64,000 nt of DNA, taken from Microvirga lotononidis. Lineage in GTDB: Bacteria; Pseudomonadota; Alphaproteobacteria; Rhizobiales; Beijerinckiaceae. The stretch lies in the NCBI RefSeq assembly GCF_034627025.1, contig NZ_CP141048.1, positions 1,252,001-1,316,000 on the forward strand, in the 5' to 3' direction. A program made the position numbers and the translations under genes. Below are positions 51,002 through 60,583 of the stretch, piece after piece. The notes beneath the pieces were generated by a model. That model saw nothing but the letters and a program-made list of their open reading frames with translations, was not told the origin of the DNA and made no database searches. Position 1 is the stretch's first letter. Every line of letters begins with the position of its first letter.

Positions 51002-52114
51002 TCAATCGTCCGCCCGGATCTTGAAGAGGTCGGGATATTGCCGCGGTTGAGAGCGGAAATATTGCGGCGGCGCCTTGATGGCCGCGCCGAAATGCGCGGC
51101 GGCGTGCCAGGGCCAGCGCGGATCGTAGAGAGCCGCGCGTGCAATGGCGATCAGATCGGCATCGCCCGTGACGAGGATCGATTCCGCCTGCACGAAATCC
51201 GTGATGAGACCCACGGCGATGACGGGCATTCCGACGGATTTCAGGGATCGGGCGAGCGGCACCTGATAGCTCGGCCCCACGGGGATTGCCTGCGACGGCG
51301 TCAGGCCACCGCTCGACACGTGGATCGCGCTGCAGCCGCGTGCCTTGAGGGCTTTCGCGAATTCCACCGTCTCCTCGATGGTCCAGCCACCCTTGGCCCA
51401 ATCGGTGCCCGACACGCGCACCGTCACCGGTCGCTCGGCAGGGAAAGCGGCGCGAACCGCATCGAACACTTCGAGCGGGAAGCGCATCCGGTTTTCGAGG
51501 GAGCCGCCGTACTGGTCGTCGCGCCGGTTGGACAGCGGCGACAGGAACTGGTGCAGCAGGTAACCGTGAGCCACGTGGATCTGCACGGCCGCGAGGCCGA
51601 GGCGTCCGGCGCGCCGCGCCGCATCGGCAAAGGCGTTGCGCACCCGCGCAAGGCCATCCTGATCGAGCGCCGCAGGCGGCACCTCGTCGGCCCCGTGCGG
51701 GATCGCGGAAGGGGCCTCCGTCTGCCAGCCATTGGCATGGTCGGGTGAGATCTGCCTGCCGCCTTTCCAGGGAACCTCAGTGGAGGCCTTGCGCCCGGCA
51801 TGGCCCAGCTGGATGGCGATCGGCATGTCGGACCAGCGCCGGATGCCGTCGAGGACGCGGCGCATGGCTGCTTCGCACTCGTCCGAATAAAGGCCTACAT
51901 CCCCATAGGTGATCCGCCCCTCGGGCGTGACCGCCGTCGCCTCGATGGTCAGGAGCGCCGCGCCCGAGAGCGCGAGCTGGCCCAGATGGATCAGGTGCCA
52001 GTCGTTCATGCAGCCGTTCTCGGCCGAGTACTGGCACATGGGCGCGATGACGATCCGATTGGCGAGTTCGAGGTCTCCGACCCGGAAGGGCGTGAACAGC
52101 TTCGCGTGCGACAT
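51002..52114 (-). CDS. NADH:flavin oxidoreductase (old yellow enzyme, YqjM-like)
   Basis: A 370-residue FMN enzyme. Conserved sites: IAPMCQYSAENG (Cys and Tyr of the YqjM type), QLGHAGRKAST, VQIHVAHGYLLHQFLSPLSNRRDD and the GGSLENRMRF loop. It reduces activated C=C bonds of enones. ATG at 52114 follows GAAGAGG. Confidence 0.9.
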   Translation of the reverse strand: MSHAKLFTPFRVGDLELANRIVIAPMCQYSAENGCMNDWHLIHLGQLALSGAALLTIEATAVTPEGRITYGDVGLYSDECEAAMRRVLDGIRRWSDMPIAIQLGHAGRKASTEVPWKGGRQISPDHANGWQTEAPSAIPHGADEVPPAALDQDGLARVRNAFADAARRAGRLGLAAVQIHVAHGYLLHQFLSPLSNRRDDQYGGSLENRMRFPLEVFDAVRAAFPAERPVTVRVSGTDWAKGGWTIEETVEFAKALKARGCSAIHVSSGGLTPSQAIPVGPSYQVPLARSLKSVGMPVIAVGLITDFVQAESILVTGDADLIAIARAALYDPRWPWHAAAHFGAAIKAPPQYFRSQPRQYPDLFKIRADD

Positions 52115-52185
52115 GGGCTGCCTCTTCGGTTGCCGTTTAATATCTTTGTCAGGAATTCGGAGACTCCGAAACACCCGTCCGGGTT

Positions 52186-52926
52186 TCATCGCCTGAGGTG
52201 AAGATAGGTGGGATCGAAGTCGCCCGCCACTTGAAGGGCTTCCCAGTCCGGGATGTGGAGCGAGCCCCCGCGCAGGACGATCAGCCCCTCGCTCCTCAGG
52301 TCCTGGAGGACGCGGTTCACGTGAACGGTCGAGAGGCCCAGCGCGTCGCCGAGTTCGTTCTGGGTCACCGGCAGGTCGTAGCCTCCCTCGCCGGCGAGAC
52401 CGACCGCCTTCAGGCGCACCCGAAGCTCGCAGAGAAGATGCGCGATCCGCTGATAGGCCGAGCGGCGCCCCATGCCGATCATCCACTCGCGGAACATGGC
52501 GGCGTCGATGAGGGTATCCCGCCAGAAGGCGGCCGCGAGACCGGGATGTTGCGTCAGGAGATTGCGCAGGCTCTCGTGCGGGATGAGGGCGATGCTGCTC
52601 GTCACGAGCGTCCCGATGCTGTGGTCCATCACGTTCAGATGAAGGCTCTGCAGGTCGGGAATGTCGCCAGGGATATAGAAGCCCATGATCTGGCGCCTGC
52701 CATCCGAGAGGACCTTGTACCGGCAGACGAAGCCGCTCAGGACCAGGCAACATTCCGAAGGCCTGTCCCCGTCGCGGACGATGTCGCTATCCGGGTCGAA
52801 GACCTTGATCGTCATGGGCAGATCGAGAAGCGCCCGTTTTTCCTCATCGGACAGGCTGACGATGCTGTCGAGCTTCCACAGCAGGGGACGGGTGCTGGCC
52901 TGTTTCTGCATGGCGAAGCTCATCAT
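52186..52926 (-). CDS. Crp/Fnr family transcriptional regulator
   Basis: A 246-residue regulator with an N-terminal cyclic-nucleotide-like sensor fold (DIVRDGDRPSECCLVLSGFVCRYK) and a C-terminal helix-turn-helix (LPVTQNELGDALGLSTVHVNRVLQDLRSEG). There is no Fnr-type N-terminal Cys cluster. GGAGG lies five bases before ATG 52926; the second ATG at 52923 is also possible. It diverges from the chemotaxis-type genes and may control them or the oxidoreductase next door. Confidence 0.9.
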   Translation of the reverse strand: MMSFAMQKQASTRPLLWKLDSIVSLSDEEKRALLDLPMTIKVFDPDSDIVRDGDRPSECCLVLSGFVCRYKVLSDGRRQIMGFYIPGDIPDLQSLHLNVMDHSIGTLVTSSIALIPHESLRNLLTQHPGLAAAFWRDTLIDAAMFREWMIGMGRRSAYQRIAHLLCELRVRLKAVGLAGEGGYDLPVTQNELGDALGLSTVHVNRVLQDLRSEGLIVLRGGSLHIPDWEALQVAGDFDPTYLHLRR

Positions 52927-53032
52927 AGCACCTCCAGCCCTGACGGCAGAGTACGATAGTGCAGCCTCGGGCCGGCAACGGTCACCCACGTCATGCCTGC
53001 ATGAAGGCATTTCCTCGGTGTTAATGCGGGCG

Positions 53033-53044
53033 CGGAACGTTCCG
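53033..53044. promoter_or_regulatory. 12-bp perfect palindrome CGGAACGTTCCG
   Basis: Located in the divergent region between the Crp/Fnr gene and cheB. A candidate operator. It contains GGAAC, the -35 box of EcfG promoters, but no properly spaced CGTT was found. Confidence 0.3.
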
Positions 53045-53145
53045 TTGCACCAGCTTTGCCGAAAATCGGCGTACCCGCATGGTTTTGAGGAACAGGCGGT
53101 CACAAAATGTCTTACCCTTACGGAGTGCAATCTAAGGACCGCTTC

Positions 53146-54174
53146 ATGAGCAATCGTGACATCATCGTCATCGGCGGATCCTCGGGGGCGACCGCCCCCC
53201 TCAAGACCATTTTGGGCGCTCTTCCGCCGGACCTGCCGGCGGCCGTGTTCATCGTCCTGCACATTCCGGCCCGGAGCATCGGCATCCTCTCGACCGTTAC
53301 GGCCGCAGCCGCCCACCTGCCCGTTCACGCAGCGGTCGACGGCATGCCGATCAAGCGGGGCAACATTTATCTGGCTGTCCCGGATCACCATCTCATCCTG
53401 GCCGACGGGCACATCAAGCTGGGCCGTGGCCCCCGGGAAAACATGGCTCGGCCCGCCATCGACCCCCTGTTCCGGTCCGCCGCCGCGGCCTATGGCTCTC
53501 GGGTCATCGGGGTCATCCTGAGCGGCCTTCTCAACGATGGGGCCTCGGGCCTCGAAGCCGTGAAGCGCTGCGGTGGGATCGCCATCGTGCAGGATCCGGC
53601 CGACGCCGTCGCCGATGAGATGCCGCGGAGCGCCCTGCAGGCCGCCGATGTCGATCTGTCGGCCCCGAGCCTCCGGATCGGCGACGTGCTGTACGACCTC
53701 GTGCGTGAACCGGCGGGACCCGGCGTCCCGATTCCTTCAGACATCCGCCTGGAGGTCGATATCGCGGCAGGTGAACGGGTCGACAGCGAGATCATCGGCC
53801 AATTTGCCGATCCGGTGGCGCTCACCTGCCCCAATTGCAGCGGCGTTCTGTCCAAAGTCCGTAACGGCAAGCCGCTTCGTTTCCGGTGCCAGGTCGGGCA
53901 CGCTGTGACGGCCGATCTCGTGGCCAAGGAGCAGGAGAATGCCGTGGACGAAGCTCTGCGGATTGCCCTGCGCATCATCGAGGAGCGGGCCGAGCTGGTA
54001 TCCCGCATGGCCGAGGATGGACGGAGGAGCGGCCGCAAAACCGTCGCCGAAATGTATGACGAGAGAGCCCTCGAGTACCGTCAATATGCCGACACCCTGC
54101 GTAAGGCTGTCCTGAAATCCATGGCTCCCCTCGCCTCTCGCATGGACGAGGGCGGGCAGGACAACGGCGGATAG
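53146..54174 (+). CDS. cheB: CheB-type methylesterase domain protein
   Basis: A 342-residue protein with no receiver domain. The CheB catalytic domain shows IGGSSGATAPL (Ser), VLHIPARS (His) and GLLNDGASGLE (Asp). A C-terminal extension has CPNCSGVL and FRCQVGHAVTAD, a likely zinc ribbon, then a helical tail. ATG 53146 follows AAGGA. It precedes the large CheB-CheR kinase by 73 bp; together they look like a sensory methylation unit not tied to a flagellar cluster. Confidence 0.88.
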   Translation: MSNRDIIVIGGSSGATAPLKTILGALPPDLPAAVFIVLHIPARSIGILSTVTAAAAHLPVHAAVDGMPIKRGNIYLAVPDHHLILADGHIKLGRGPRENMARPAIDPLFRSAAAAYGSRVIGVILSGLLNDGASGLEAVKRCGGIAIVQDPADAVADEMPRSALQAADVDLSAPSLRIGDVLYDLVREPAGPGVPIPSDIRLEVDIAAGERVDSEIIGQFADPVALTCPNCSGVLSKVRNGKPLRFRCQVGHAVTADLVAKEQENAVDEALRIALRIIEERAELVSRMAEDGRRSGRKTVAEMYDERALEYRQYADTLRKAVLKSMAPLASRMDEGGQDNGG

Positions 54175-54247
54175 ACCATGGACCATGAACTTTGAGAGGT
54201 GGTGCAATTCTCCGTAGTATGGCAAACCCCTTCCCGAGCTGGGAATC

Positions 54248-57200
54248 TTGATCGTGGCCGCCAAGAAGAACGAGACAACTTCCTCCGACACCGCCCAGAA
54301 TGCCGAGACGGAGCCGAAAAGCACTCCCTTCATCGTCGCGGCAGGAGCCTCGGGGGCGGAAAGCCATTCCCTGGAGCGCTTCCTGGCCACGCTGACGGTT
54401 GACGACGAGATGGCCGTGGTTCTCGTTTTCCAGCACCGGGAGGCGCTGGACGACGGCCGGTTCACGGCGGCGCTGTCGGAGCATGGGCGCTCTCTCACCA
54501 CGGCCGTTCACGGGGCCCTCGTCGAGCCGGGCAGGATCTACTGGTCTCCCCTCAACACGATCCTGACCGTCGAGGACGGGCGTTTTCAGATCCGCGACGC
54601 CCAGGAGCCTCCCGGCGAGCGGGGGACCATCGACAGCTTCCTCATCTCGGTGGCCCAGGACCGGGAGGACAAGGCCATCGGCGTCGTCTTTAGCGGCACG
54701 AATGGAGATGGGACGCTCGGCGTCACGGCCCTCAAGGAAGCAGGCGGCCTGACGCTGGCGGAGGAAAGCCCGGAGATTTCGGCCGAAGGGATTGTTCCCA
54801 ACCATAGTCCTGTCGCGATCGCGGATTTCGTCCTGCCTCCGGAGGAGCTGGCAAAACGGGTGCAGCTCCATGTGAGCCACTCCGCCCGGTACGACGAGGC
54901 TGCCCATCTCGAAGCGGAAGCCGTCGAAGTCTCCGGCGCCTTGGCGAGCATCGCCACGATCCTGCGCAACAACACCGGCCATGACTTTCACGGCTATAAG
55001 CCGAACACCTTCCTCCGGCGCGTTCAGCGCCGCATGCAGGTCGTCCAGGTGGAGACGATCGACGCCTATGTGGAGGTGCTGCGGGCGCAGCCGGAGGAAT
55101 CACAGAACCTCTTCAACGATCTGCTGATCGGGGTCACGCAGTTCTTCCGCGACCGCCGCGAGTTCGAACTTCTGGAAGCCCAGGTGATCCCTAAGCTCTT
55201 CGAGGGCAAGACCCGCAACGACCAGATCCGGATCTGGGTGCTCGGGTGCTCCACCGGCGAGGAAGCCTATTCCATCGGCATTCTTCTGCGCGAACACATG
55301 GCGGTGCTCGACGCGGTGCCCCACGTCCAGATCTTCGCGAGCGACATCGACGGCCGCGCCCTCGCGTCGGCGCGGGTGGGCCGCTACACCGAGGCCATCG
55401 CGAAGGACATGACGCCCGAGCGGCTGGCCCGCTGGTTCGTCAAGGAAGGCAATACCTATTGCGTGGTGAAGGAACTGCGGGAGATGTGCATCTTCTCGCA
55501 GCACAGCGTCATCAAGGACGCGCCCTTCTCGCGGCTCGACATGATCTCCTGCCGCAACCTGCTGATCTATCTCAACGCGGACCTTCAGGACCGGGTGATC
55601 CCCCTGTTCCATTTCGCCCTGCGCCCGGGCGGCTACCTGTTCCTCGGGAATTCCGAGAACATCTCGCGCCACACCAGGCTCTTTGCCCCGGTGGATCGAG
55701 GCTTCCGCATCTTCCAGCGCCTGGAGACGAGCGCGCGGGTTCTGCCGGACTTTCCCTTCACGGCCGTTGACCGCAGGCCTGCCGAGGGAGGCTCGTCCCT
55801 TCTGCGCCCGCGCCGGATCGAGGCCAGCCTCGCTCGCCAGGCCGAGGCCATCGCGGAACGTCATGCCCCGGCCTATGTGGTGACGGACGAGAATTTCGAC
55901 GTCATGCATTTTTCCGGCCGGACGGGACGCTTCATCGAGCCCGCCGGCGGAGCCGCGACCCTCAACCTGCTGAACCTCGTCCACAACGACCTGCGCCTCG
56001 ACCTGCGGGCCGCCCTGACCAAGGCGGCGGAAGAGCACCAGATCGTTCAGGTCGACGGCCTTCGGATGGGCACCAACGGCAAGCGCCTCATCGTCGACAT
56101 TATCGTCGAGCCCGTGCGGGATCAGCCCAACGGAGCCCCGGGCTTCGTGGTCGTGTTCAAGGATCGGCCCGCGCCTCCCGAGGAGGAGGCCGACACCCTG
56201 GCCGGCGGCTCCTTCCTGCGCGACGAGCACGTGCAGCGGCTCGAGACGGATCTGCGCGTCACCCGCGAAAGGCTCCAGGCCACCATCGAGGAACTCGAGA
56301 GCACGAACGAGGAGTTGAAATCCTCGAACGAGGAGTATCAGTCGCTCAACGAGGAACTCCAATCGGCCAACGAGGAGCTCGAGACCTCCAAGGAAGAGCT
56401 GCAATCCGTCAACGAGGAGCTGACCACCGTCAACGGCGAGCTCGCCCACCGGGTGCAGGAACTCGGCCGCTCCAACAGCGACCTGAAGAACCTCCTGGAG
56501 AGCACGCAGATCGCCACCATCTTCCTCGACAACGACATGCGCGTGATGAACTACACGCCGGCCGTGACCGAGATCTTCCACCTCGTCGAGACCGATGTCG
56601 GACGTCCCATCGGGCACATCAAGTCACGCATCACCTATGACGAACTCCAGGACGATGCCCGCCGGGTGATCCGTTCGCTCGGGAGCGTCGACCGGGAGAT
56701 CGAGGATCCCGCGACGGGCACACGCTACATGGTGCGCGTCCTGCCCTACCGCAGCATCGACAACTATATCGGCGGCGCCGTCGTCACCTTCATGGACGTC
56801 ACGCCGCTGACCCGGGCGCAGCTCGCCCTGCGAGAGAGCGAGGAACGCTTCCGCGCCATGGCCGAGCAGGCCGAGGTGGGCATTGCGATGACGGACCGCG
56901 AGGGACGCGCCATCTACGTCAACGACCGCTACTGCGCGATCCTCGGCCTCCCCCGCGATCAGATCGTCGGCCGCTCCATCCAGGAGCTGATCCCGTCCGA
57001 CGACCAGGACCGCAACGATGCGCTGATCGAGCAGGCGCTCTCGAGCGGAGAATCGTCCATCAGCGAGAAGCGTCATCGCCGTCCCAACGGCTCGATCACC
57101 TGGGTGCGGAACAATGTCAGCGCTCGTCGCGACGCGTCGGGAGCCGTGGTGGGCAGCCTGATCGTCGCCATCGACCTGACCGAGCGCGTCCGCGCCGAGG

Positions 57201-57898
57201 AGGCCCTGCGGGAGAGCGAGCAGCATACGAAGCTCCTGCTGGCCGAGCTTCAGCACCGCGTGCGGAACACCCTCGCCATCGTGCGCTCCATCACCCGGCG
57301 AACTGCGGCGAACAGCAGTACGGTCGACGATTACGCCATGCATCTCGAAGGGCGGATCGAGGCCTTCGCCCGGACGCAGACCATGGCGACGCGCTCGGCC
57401 GATTCCGTCATCGACCTGGAAGAGCTGGTGAGGGACGAGCTGCTCGCCCATGCGGTGAGAGACGACGAGAAGGCCCATGTCGACGGACCGCCCGTCAGGC
57501 TGCGGACGGCAGTTGCGGAAAAGCTGGGTCTGGCGATCCATGAGCTCGCCACCAACGCGGTCAAGTATGGGGCACTCGCAGAGAGTGGCGGCCATATCGA
57601 CGTGACCTGGATCATCGAGGGCGTCGACGGCGAGCGGATGCTCAGGCTGGAATGGCGGGAAACGGAAGTCCACGTCGCGAGTGCGGCCCCGCGCCGGCGC
57701 GGGTTCGGCACCGAGCTGATCGAGCGTACCCTTCCCTACGAGATCGATGCCAAGACGGTGCTGGAATTTTCGCCCGGCGGCGTGCGCTGCGTGATCGAGT
57801 TTCCGCTCAATCAGCGGACCGCTCTCCTGAGCCACGTTCAACCCTCGGACGGCTCCGAAGAGGACGACCGGCCCAACGAGCGGCTTTCCCCCTCGTGA
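54248..57898 (+). CDS. CheB-CheR-PAS-HWE histidine kinase fusion
   Basis: A 1216-residue multidomain signalling protein. Order: CheB-like domain (about 25-205; GTNGDGTLG present, His motif altered), CheR methyltransferase with GCSTGEEAYSIG and SCRNLLIYL (about 220-490), a low-complexity coiled coil rich in ESTNEELKSSNEE-type repeats (about 670-750), two PAS domains, then an HWE kinase (LLAELQHRVRNTLAIV carries the phospho-His; ELATNAVKYGAL is the N-box). It likely integrates methylation-type sensing with phosphorelay output. The start is TTG at 54248 or GTG at 54254. Confidence 0.92.
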   Translation: MIVAAKKNETTSSDTAQNAETEPKSTPFIVAAGASGAESHSLERFLATLTVDDEMAVVLVFQHREALDDGRFTAALSEHGRSLTTAVHGALVEPGRIYWSPLNTILTVEDGRFQIRDAQEPPGERGTIDSFLISVAQDREDKAIGVVFSGTNGDGTLGVTALKEAGGLTLAEESPEISAEGIVPNHSPVAIADFVLPPEELAKRVQLHVSHSARYDEAAHLEAEAVEVSGALASIATILRNNTGHDFHGYKPNTFLRRVQRRMQVVQVETIDAYVEVLRAQPEESQNLFNDLLIGVTQFFRDRREFELLEAQVIPKLFEGKTRNDQIRIWVLGCSTGEEAYSIGILLREHMAVLDAVPHVQIFASDIDGRALASARVGRYTEAIAKDMTPERLARWFVKEGNTYCVVKELREMCIFSQHSVIKDAPFSRLDMISCRNLLIYLNADLQDRVIPLFHFALRPGGYLFLGNSENISRHTRLFAPVDRGFRIFQRLETSARVLPDFPFTAVDRRPAEGGSSLLRPRRIEASLARQAEAIAERHAPAYVVTDENFDVMHFSGRTGRFIEPAGGAATLNLLNLVHNDLRLDLRAALTKAAEEHQIVQVDGLRMGTNGKRLIVDIIVEPVRDQPNGAPGFVVVFKDRPAPPEEEADTLAGGSFLRDEHVQRLETDLRVTRERLQATIEELESTNEELKSSNEEYQSLNEELQSANEELETSKEELQSVNEELTTVNGELAHRVQELGRSNSDLKNLLESTQIATIFLDNDMRVMNYTPAVTEIFHLVETDVGRPIGHIKSRITYDELQDDARRVIRSLGSVDREIEDPATGTRYMVRVLPYRSIDNYIGGAVVTFMDVTPLTRAQLALRESEERFRAMAEQAEVGIAMTDREGRAIYVNDRYCAILGLPRDQIVGRSIQELIPSDDQDRNDALIEQALSSGESSISEKRHRRPNGSITWVRNNVSARRDASGAVVGSLIVAIDLTERVRAEEALRESEQHTKLLLAELQHRVRNTLAIVRSITRRTAANSSTVDDYAMHLEGRIEAFARTQTMATRSADSVIDLEELVRDELLAHAVRDDEKAHVDGPPVRLRTAVAEKLGLAIHELATNAVKYGALAESGGHIDVTWIIEGVDGERMLRLEWRETEVHVASAAPRRRGFGTELIERTLPYEIDAKTVLEFSPGGVRCVIEFPLNQRTALLSHVQPSDGSEEDDRPNERLSPS

Positions 57899-57987
57899 AG
57901 ATTGGGCTTGACCTGAACGGTCGCCCTGTTCTCCATTCGGCTGTCGAAAGCTGCCGCATGCCCAACATCCAGCCTTAAGGATCCGCA

Positions 57988-58878
57988 TTGGACTGGGACA
58001 AGATCAGACTGTTCTACGAAGTCGTCAGCGCGGGGAATTTCACCCGTGCCGGCGAGAAGCTCGGCGTCAACCAGTCATCCGTCAGCCGGCAGATCAGCGC
58101 CCTCGAGAACGACCTGAAGGTCCCGCTCTTCCACCGACACCCGCGCGGCCTGGTGCTGACGGAGCACGGCGACGTGCTCTTCAGGGCCGCGCAGGACATC
58201 CGCCTGCGCCTGGACGAGACACGCCAGCGCCTGACCGAAACCAGCGAGCGGCCTGCGGGCGACCTCCGGGTGACGGCGACGGTCGGCATCGGCGGCATCT
58301 GGCTCGCCCGGCGCATCACGGAATTCATGGACCTCTATCCCGAGGTGCGCATCCAGCTCATCCTCACGAACGACGAGCTCGATCTCGCGATGCGGGAAGC
58401 GGACATCGCCATCCGCCTGCGCCTGCCGGCGCAGCCCGACCTGATCCAGCGCCGCCTCTTCACCATCCAGTACCACGCCTATGCGTCCCATGCTTATATC
58501 GAGCGCTGCGGCGAGCCGGAGACCATCGCGGATCTCGACAACCATTCCATTCTCTGCCTCGGCGGCGACCAGCCGTCCTTCATTCTCGATCTGCATCGCC
58601 TGACGACGCTCGGGCGCAATCCCAGGGATCCCCGTCCGAGCCGGTTCGTTGTCAACGACTCTCTGGCCTTGCGGCAGGCGATCGAGAACGGGGCAGGGAT
58701 CGGCATGGCGCCGGACTACGCCATGAGCACCAATCCACGGGTCAAGCAGGTGCTGCGCGACGAGGAGATGCCGACCCTCGACAGTTATCTCGTCTATCCG
58801 GAAGAAATGCGCTCCGTGGCGCGCGTGCAGGTCTTCCGCGACTTTCTCGTCTCCAAAGCGCAACGCTGGGATTTCTGA
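57988..58878 (+). CDS. LysR family transcriptional regulator
   Basis: A 296-residue LysR regulator: N-terminal winged helix (SAGNFTRAGEKLGVNQSSVSRQI) and a periplasmic-binding-like effector domain. Start is TTG at 57988, with AAGGA placed seven bases ahead, and no ATG in range. Follows the kinase gene after about 90 bp but may be separately transcribed. Confidence 0.92.
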   Translation: MDWDKIRLFYEVVSAGNFTRAGEKLGVNQSSVSRQISALENDLKVPLFHRHPRGLVLTEHGDVLFRAAQDIRLRLDETRQRLTETSERPAGDLRVTATVGIGGIWLARRITEFMDLYPEVRIQLILTNDELDLAMREADIAIRLRLPAQPDLIQRRLFTIQYHAYASHAYIERCGEPETIADLDNHSILCLGGDQPSFILDLHRLTTLGRNPRDPRPSRFVVNDSLALRQAIENGAGIGMAPDYAMSTNPRVKQVLRDEEMPTLDSYLVYPEEMRSVARVQVFRDFLVSKAQRWDF

Positions 58879-59059
58879 AGAGCGGACCGACGCTTCATCT
58901 CCGGCGCGCAAGTCGGCGTCGGCAGGAATCCGATCACCGGATGGGATCCGATCCGCTGCTCCGCCCGTTGAACAGCGCATCGTTCGGTGCGAACCTCATT
59001 TTCTCCACGATTCTTAGGCTACCTAACGTTTTCCCGGAAACCCTCAGGGCACCATCCCC

Positions 59060-59260
59060 ATGTCACGGTCCGTTCTCGCTGTTCTGTCGATTGCCGTCGG
59101 CCTTCCGTTCCTGATCCTGCTCGCTCTCGTCTCGTCGACATCGGGAGTCAGCTCAAGCGTTTTCACGAGCGCCCTCGGCCTCGTGATCCTCTCCGTGTTC
59201 CTGATGCTAGTGGTTTACGAGATCAAGCGGATCGTCGATCTGCCGCCGGACGCGCATTGA
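59060..59260 (+). CDS. Small two-span membrane protein
   Basis: A 66-residue protein with two hydrophobic helices (VLAVLSIAVGLPFLILLALV and ALGLVILSVFLMLVVYEI) and a short polar end. Family unknown. Confidence 0.55.
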   Translation: MSRSVLAVLSIAVGLPFLILLALVSSTSGVSSSVFTSALGLVILSVFLMLVVYEIKRIVDLPPDAH

Positions 59261-59281
59261 AAATCCTGCGCTCCATAAAAC

Positions 59282-59317
59282 GAGCATCGTGCGATCCTGG
59301 AGGACCGCACGATGCTC
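59282..59317. repeat. 12-bp perfect palindrome, GAGCATCG family
   Basis: GAGCATCGTGCG (59282-59293) opposed by CGCACGATGCTC (59306-59317), loop of 12. It lies between two convergent genes and probably acts as a bidirectional terminator. Confidence 0.75.
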
Positions 59318-59357
59318 TTGGATGTCATGTCTTGATTTTTTATGCAGAACCGGCGGT

Positions 59358-59573
59358 TCAAGCAGCGGCGCGCGCCCGGCTCGGATTTTCCTCGGCCGTG
59401 GCCTGATCGAGAGCCATCAGCAGAACGCCGATGTCTTCGTTCAGAAGATTGATGGCATTGCGCGCATATTCGCGGAAGTCCTGCTTTATGACCTCAGCCT
59501 CGGCATCCCACAGGCAGTCCTCATACTCGGCATCGTAAAATGCGCGAGCAACCAGCTCCACTTGATAATCCAT
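59358..59573 (-). CDS. Small acidic protein, unknown
   Basis: A 71-residue, probably helical protein (DYQVELVARAFYDAEYEDCLWDAE opening region). No family recognised. Confidence 0.5.
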   Translation of the reverse strand: MDYQVELVARAFYDAEYEDCLWDAEAEVIKQDFREYARNAINLLNEDIGVLLMALDQATAEENPSRARAAA

Positions 59574-59738
59574 TGATGCCCCACTTCACCATTCAGGTGA
59601 TCTTGTTTTCGCTTTAGGCCCGCGGCGCGAATACGCACTTACACTTCTTATTTCGCTGATCTGCCGCCAGGACATATTAGGCTTACCGTCCACCTTGAGT
59701 GATCCGCAACTCGCCACATGAGCTACCCCCGAAGGAGT

Positions 59739-59758
59739 AGGCCGCCCATCGGCGGCCT
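59739..59758 (-). terminator. GC-rich hairpin after LuxR gene
   Basis: AGGCCGCC, loop CATC, GGCGGCCT: eight perfect pairs, 60 bp beyond the minus-strand LuxR stop. No T run, so termination is plausible, not certain. Confidence 0.5.
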
Positions 59759-59818
59759 GACATCATAGGAAGAATCGCGGAATTGGGCCAGTTCGGATCA
59801 CCGGCCCGGCACTTATTC

Positions 59819-60583
59819 TCACTCGCCCGCAGCCAGAGCCCGGACATTGTCCTGTGCAAGATCGAAATGCCCGGTCGCCCAAATGGCCGCCTGGGTTCGG
59901 TTGGTCGCCTTCACCTTCCGCAGGATCGCCTTGATATGCACCTTCACCGTGGCTTCCGCCACCCCGAGTTCGCGTGCGATCACCTTGTTCGAGGAGCCCC
60001 GGGTCAGGCAGCGCAGGATCTGGGCCTCCCGCTCGGACAGCTTGTCGAGAGCCTCCGCAGGCGTGTTGACGGGCATGCCGGCGCCGTCATGGGCATGATG
60101 CGCCCGGGACTGCCGGGCCCGTTCCAGAAGGGCCAGCCCGATCGAAGCCGGAATGTAGGTTTCACCGAGTATGACGATTTCGAGAGCCTTGACCAGCGCA
60201 TGCCGATCCATGCTCGTGGCGCAGAATCCGTCCATGCCGGCACCGCAGAGCTGAATGACCGTGTCCGGATCCATCGCGTCCGCCAGAACCACCACACGCG
60301 AGAGCGGATGCTGCGTCTTAAGCGTATCCACCATGGCGACGAGTTCCTCCGTCGCCCGGTTTTCGCAGATCATGAAAAGCACCGGCATCGTGTCGTCGAG
60401 CGCGGGCAGGTTCGACGGGTCGTCACACAGCCCATCCACCATGGCAAAGCGCGTGCCGGAGAGGATGTGGCTGATGCCGGTGCGAAGGAGAAGGTTCGGA
60501 CAGATCAGGACAGTCGCGACGTTCTGGAAAGGATCCTGCGCGACGGCAAGAATCTGCTCGTTGTAGACGACATCATGCCTCAT
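59819..60583 (-). CDS. LuxR-type regulator with degenerate receiver
   Basis: A 254-residue regulator. The C-terminal LuxR/FixJ helix-turn-helix is clear (LSEREAQILRCLTRGSSNKVIARELGVAEATVKVHIKAILRK). The N-terminal domain has the size of a receiver (about 20-140), but the strand that normally holds the phosphorylated Asp reads MPVLFMICENRA, with no Asp. It is probably regulated without phosphorylation. ATG at 60583 follows a G-rich stretch. Confidence 0.85.
   Translation of the reverse strand: MRHDVVYNEQILAVAQDPFQNVATVLICPNLLLRTGISHILSGTRFAMVDGLCDDPSNLPALDDTMPVLFMICENRATEELVAMVDTLKTQHPLSRVVVLADAMDPDTVIQLCGAGMDGFCATSMDRHALVKALEIVILGETYIPASIGLALLERARQSRAHHAHDGAGMPVNTPAEALDKLSEREAQILRCLTRGSSNKVIARELGVAEATVKVHIKAILRKVKATNRTQAAIWATGHFDLAQDNVRALAAGE

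Noticed and set aside
53034..53060. EcfG-type promoter at GGAAC upstream of cheB
   Set aside because: No CGTT at 16-17 bp on either strand; only the palindrome is kept as a candidate site.
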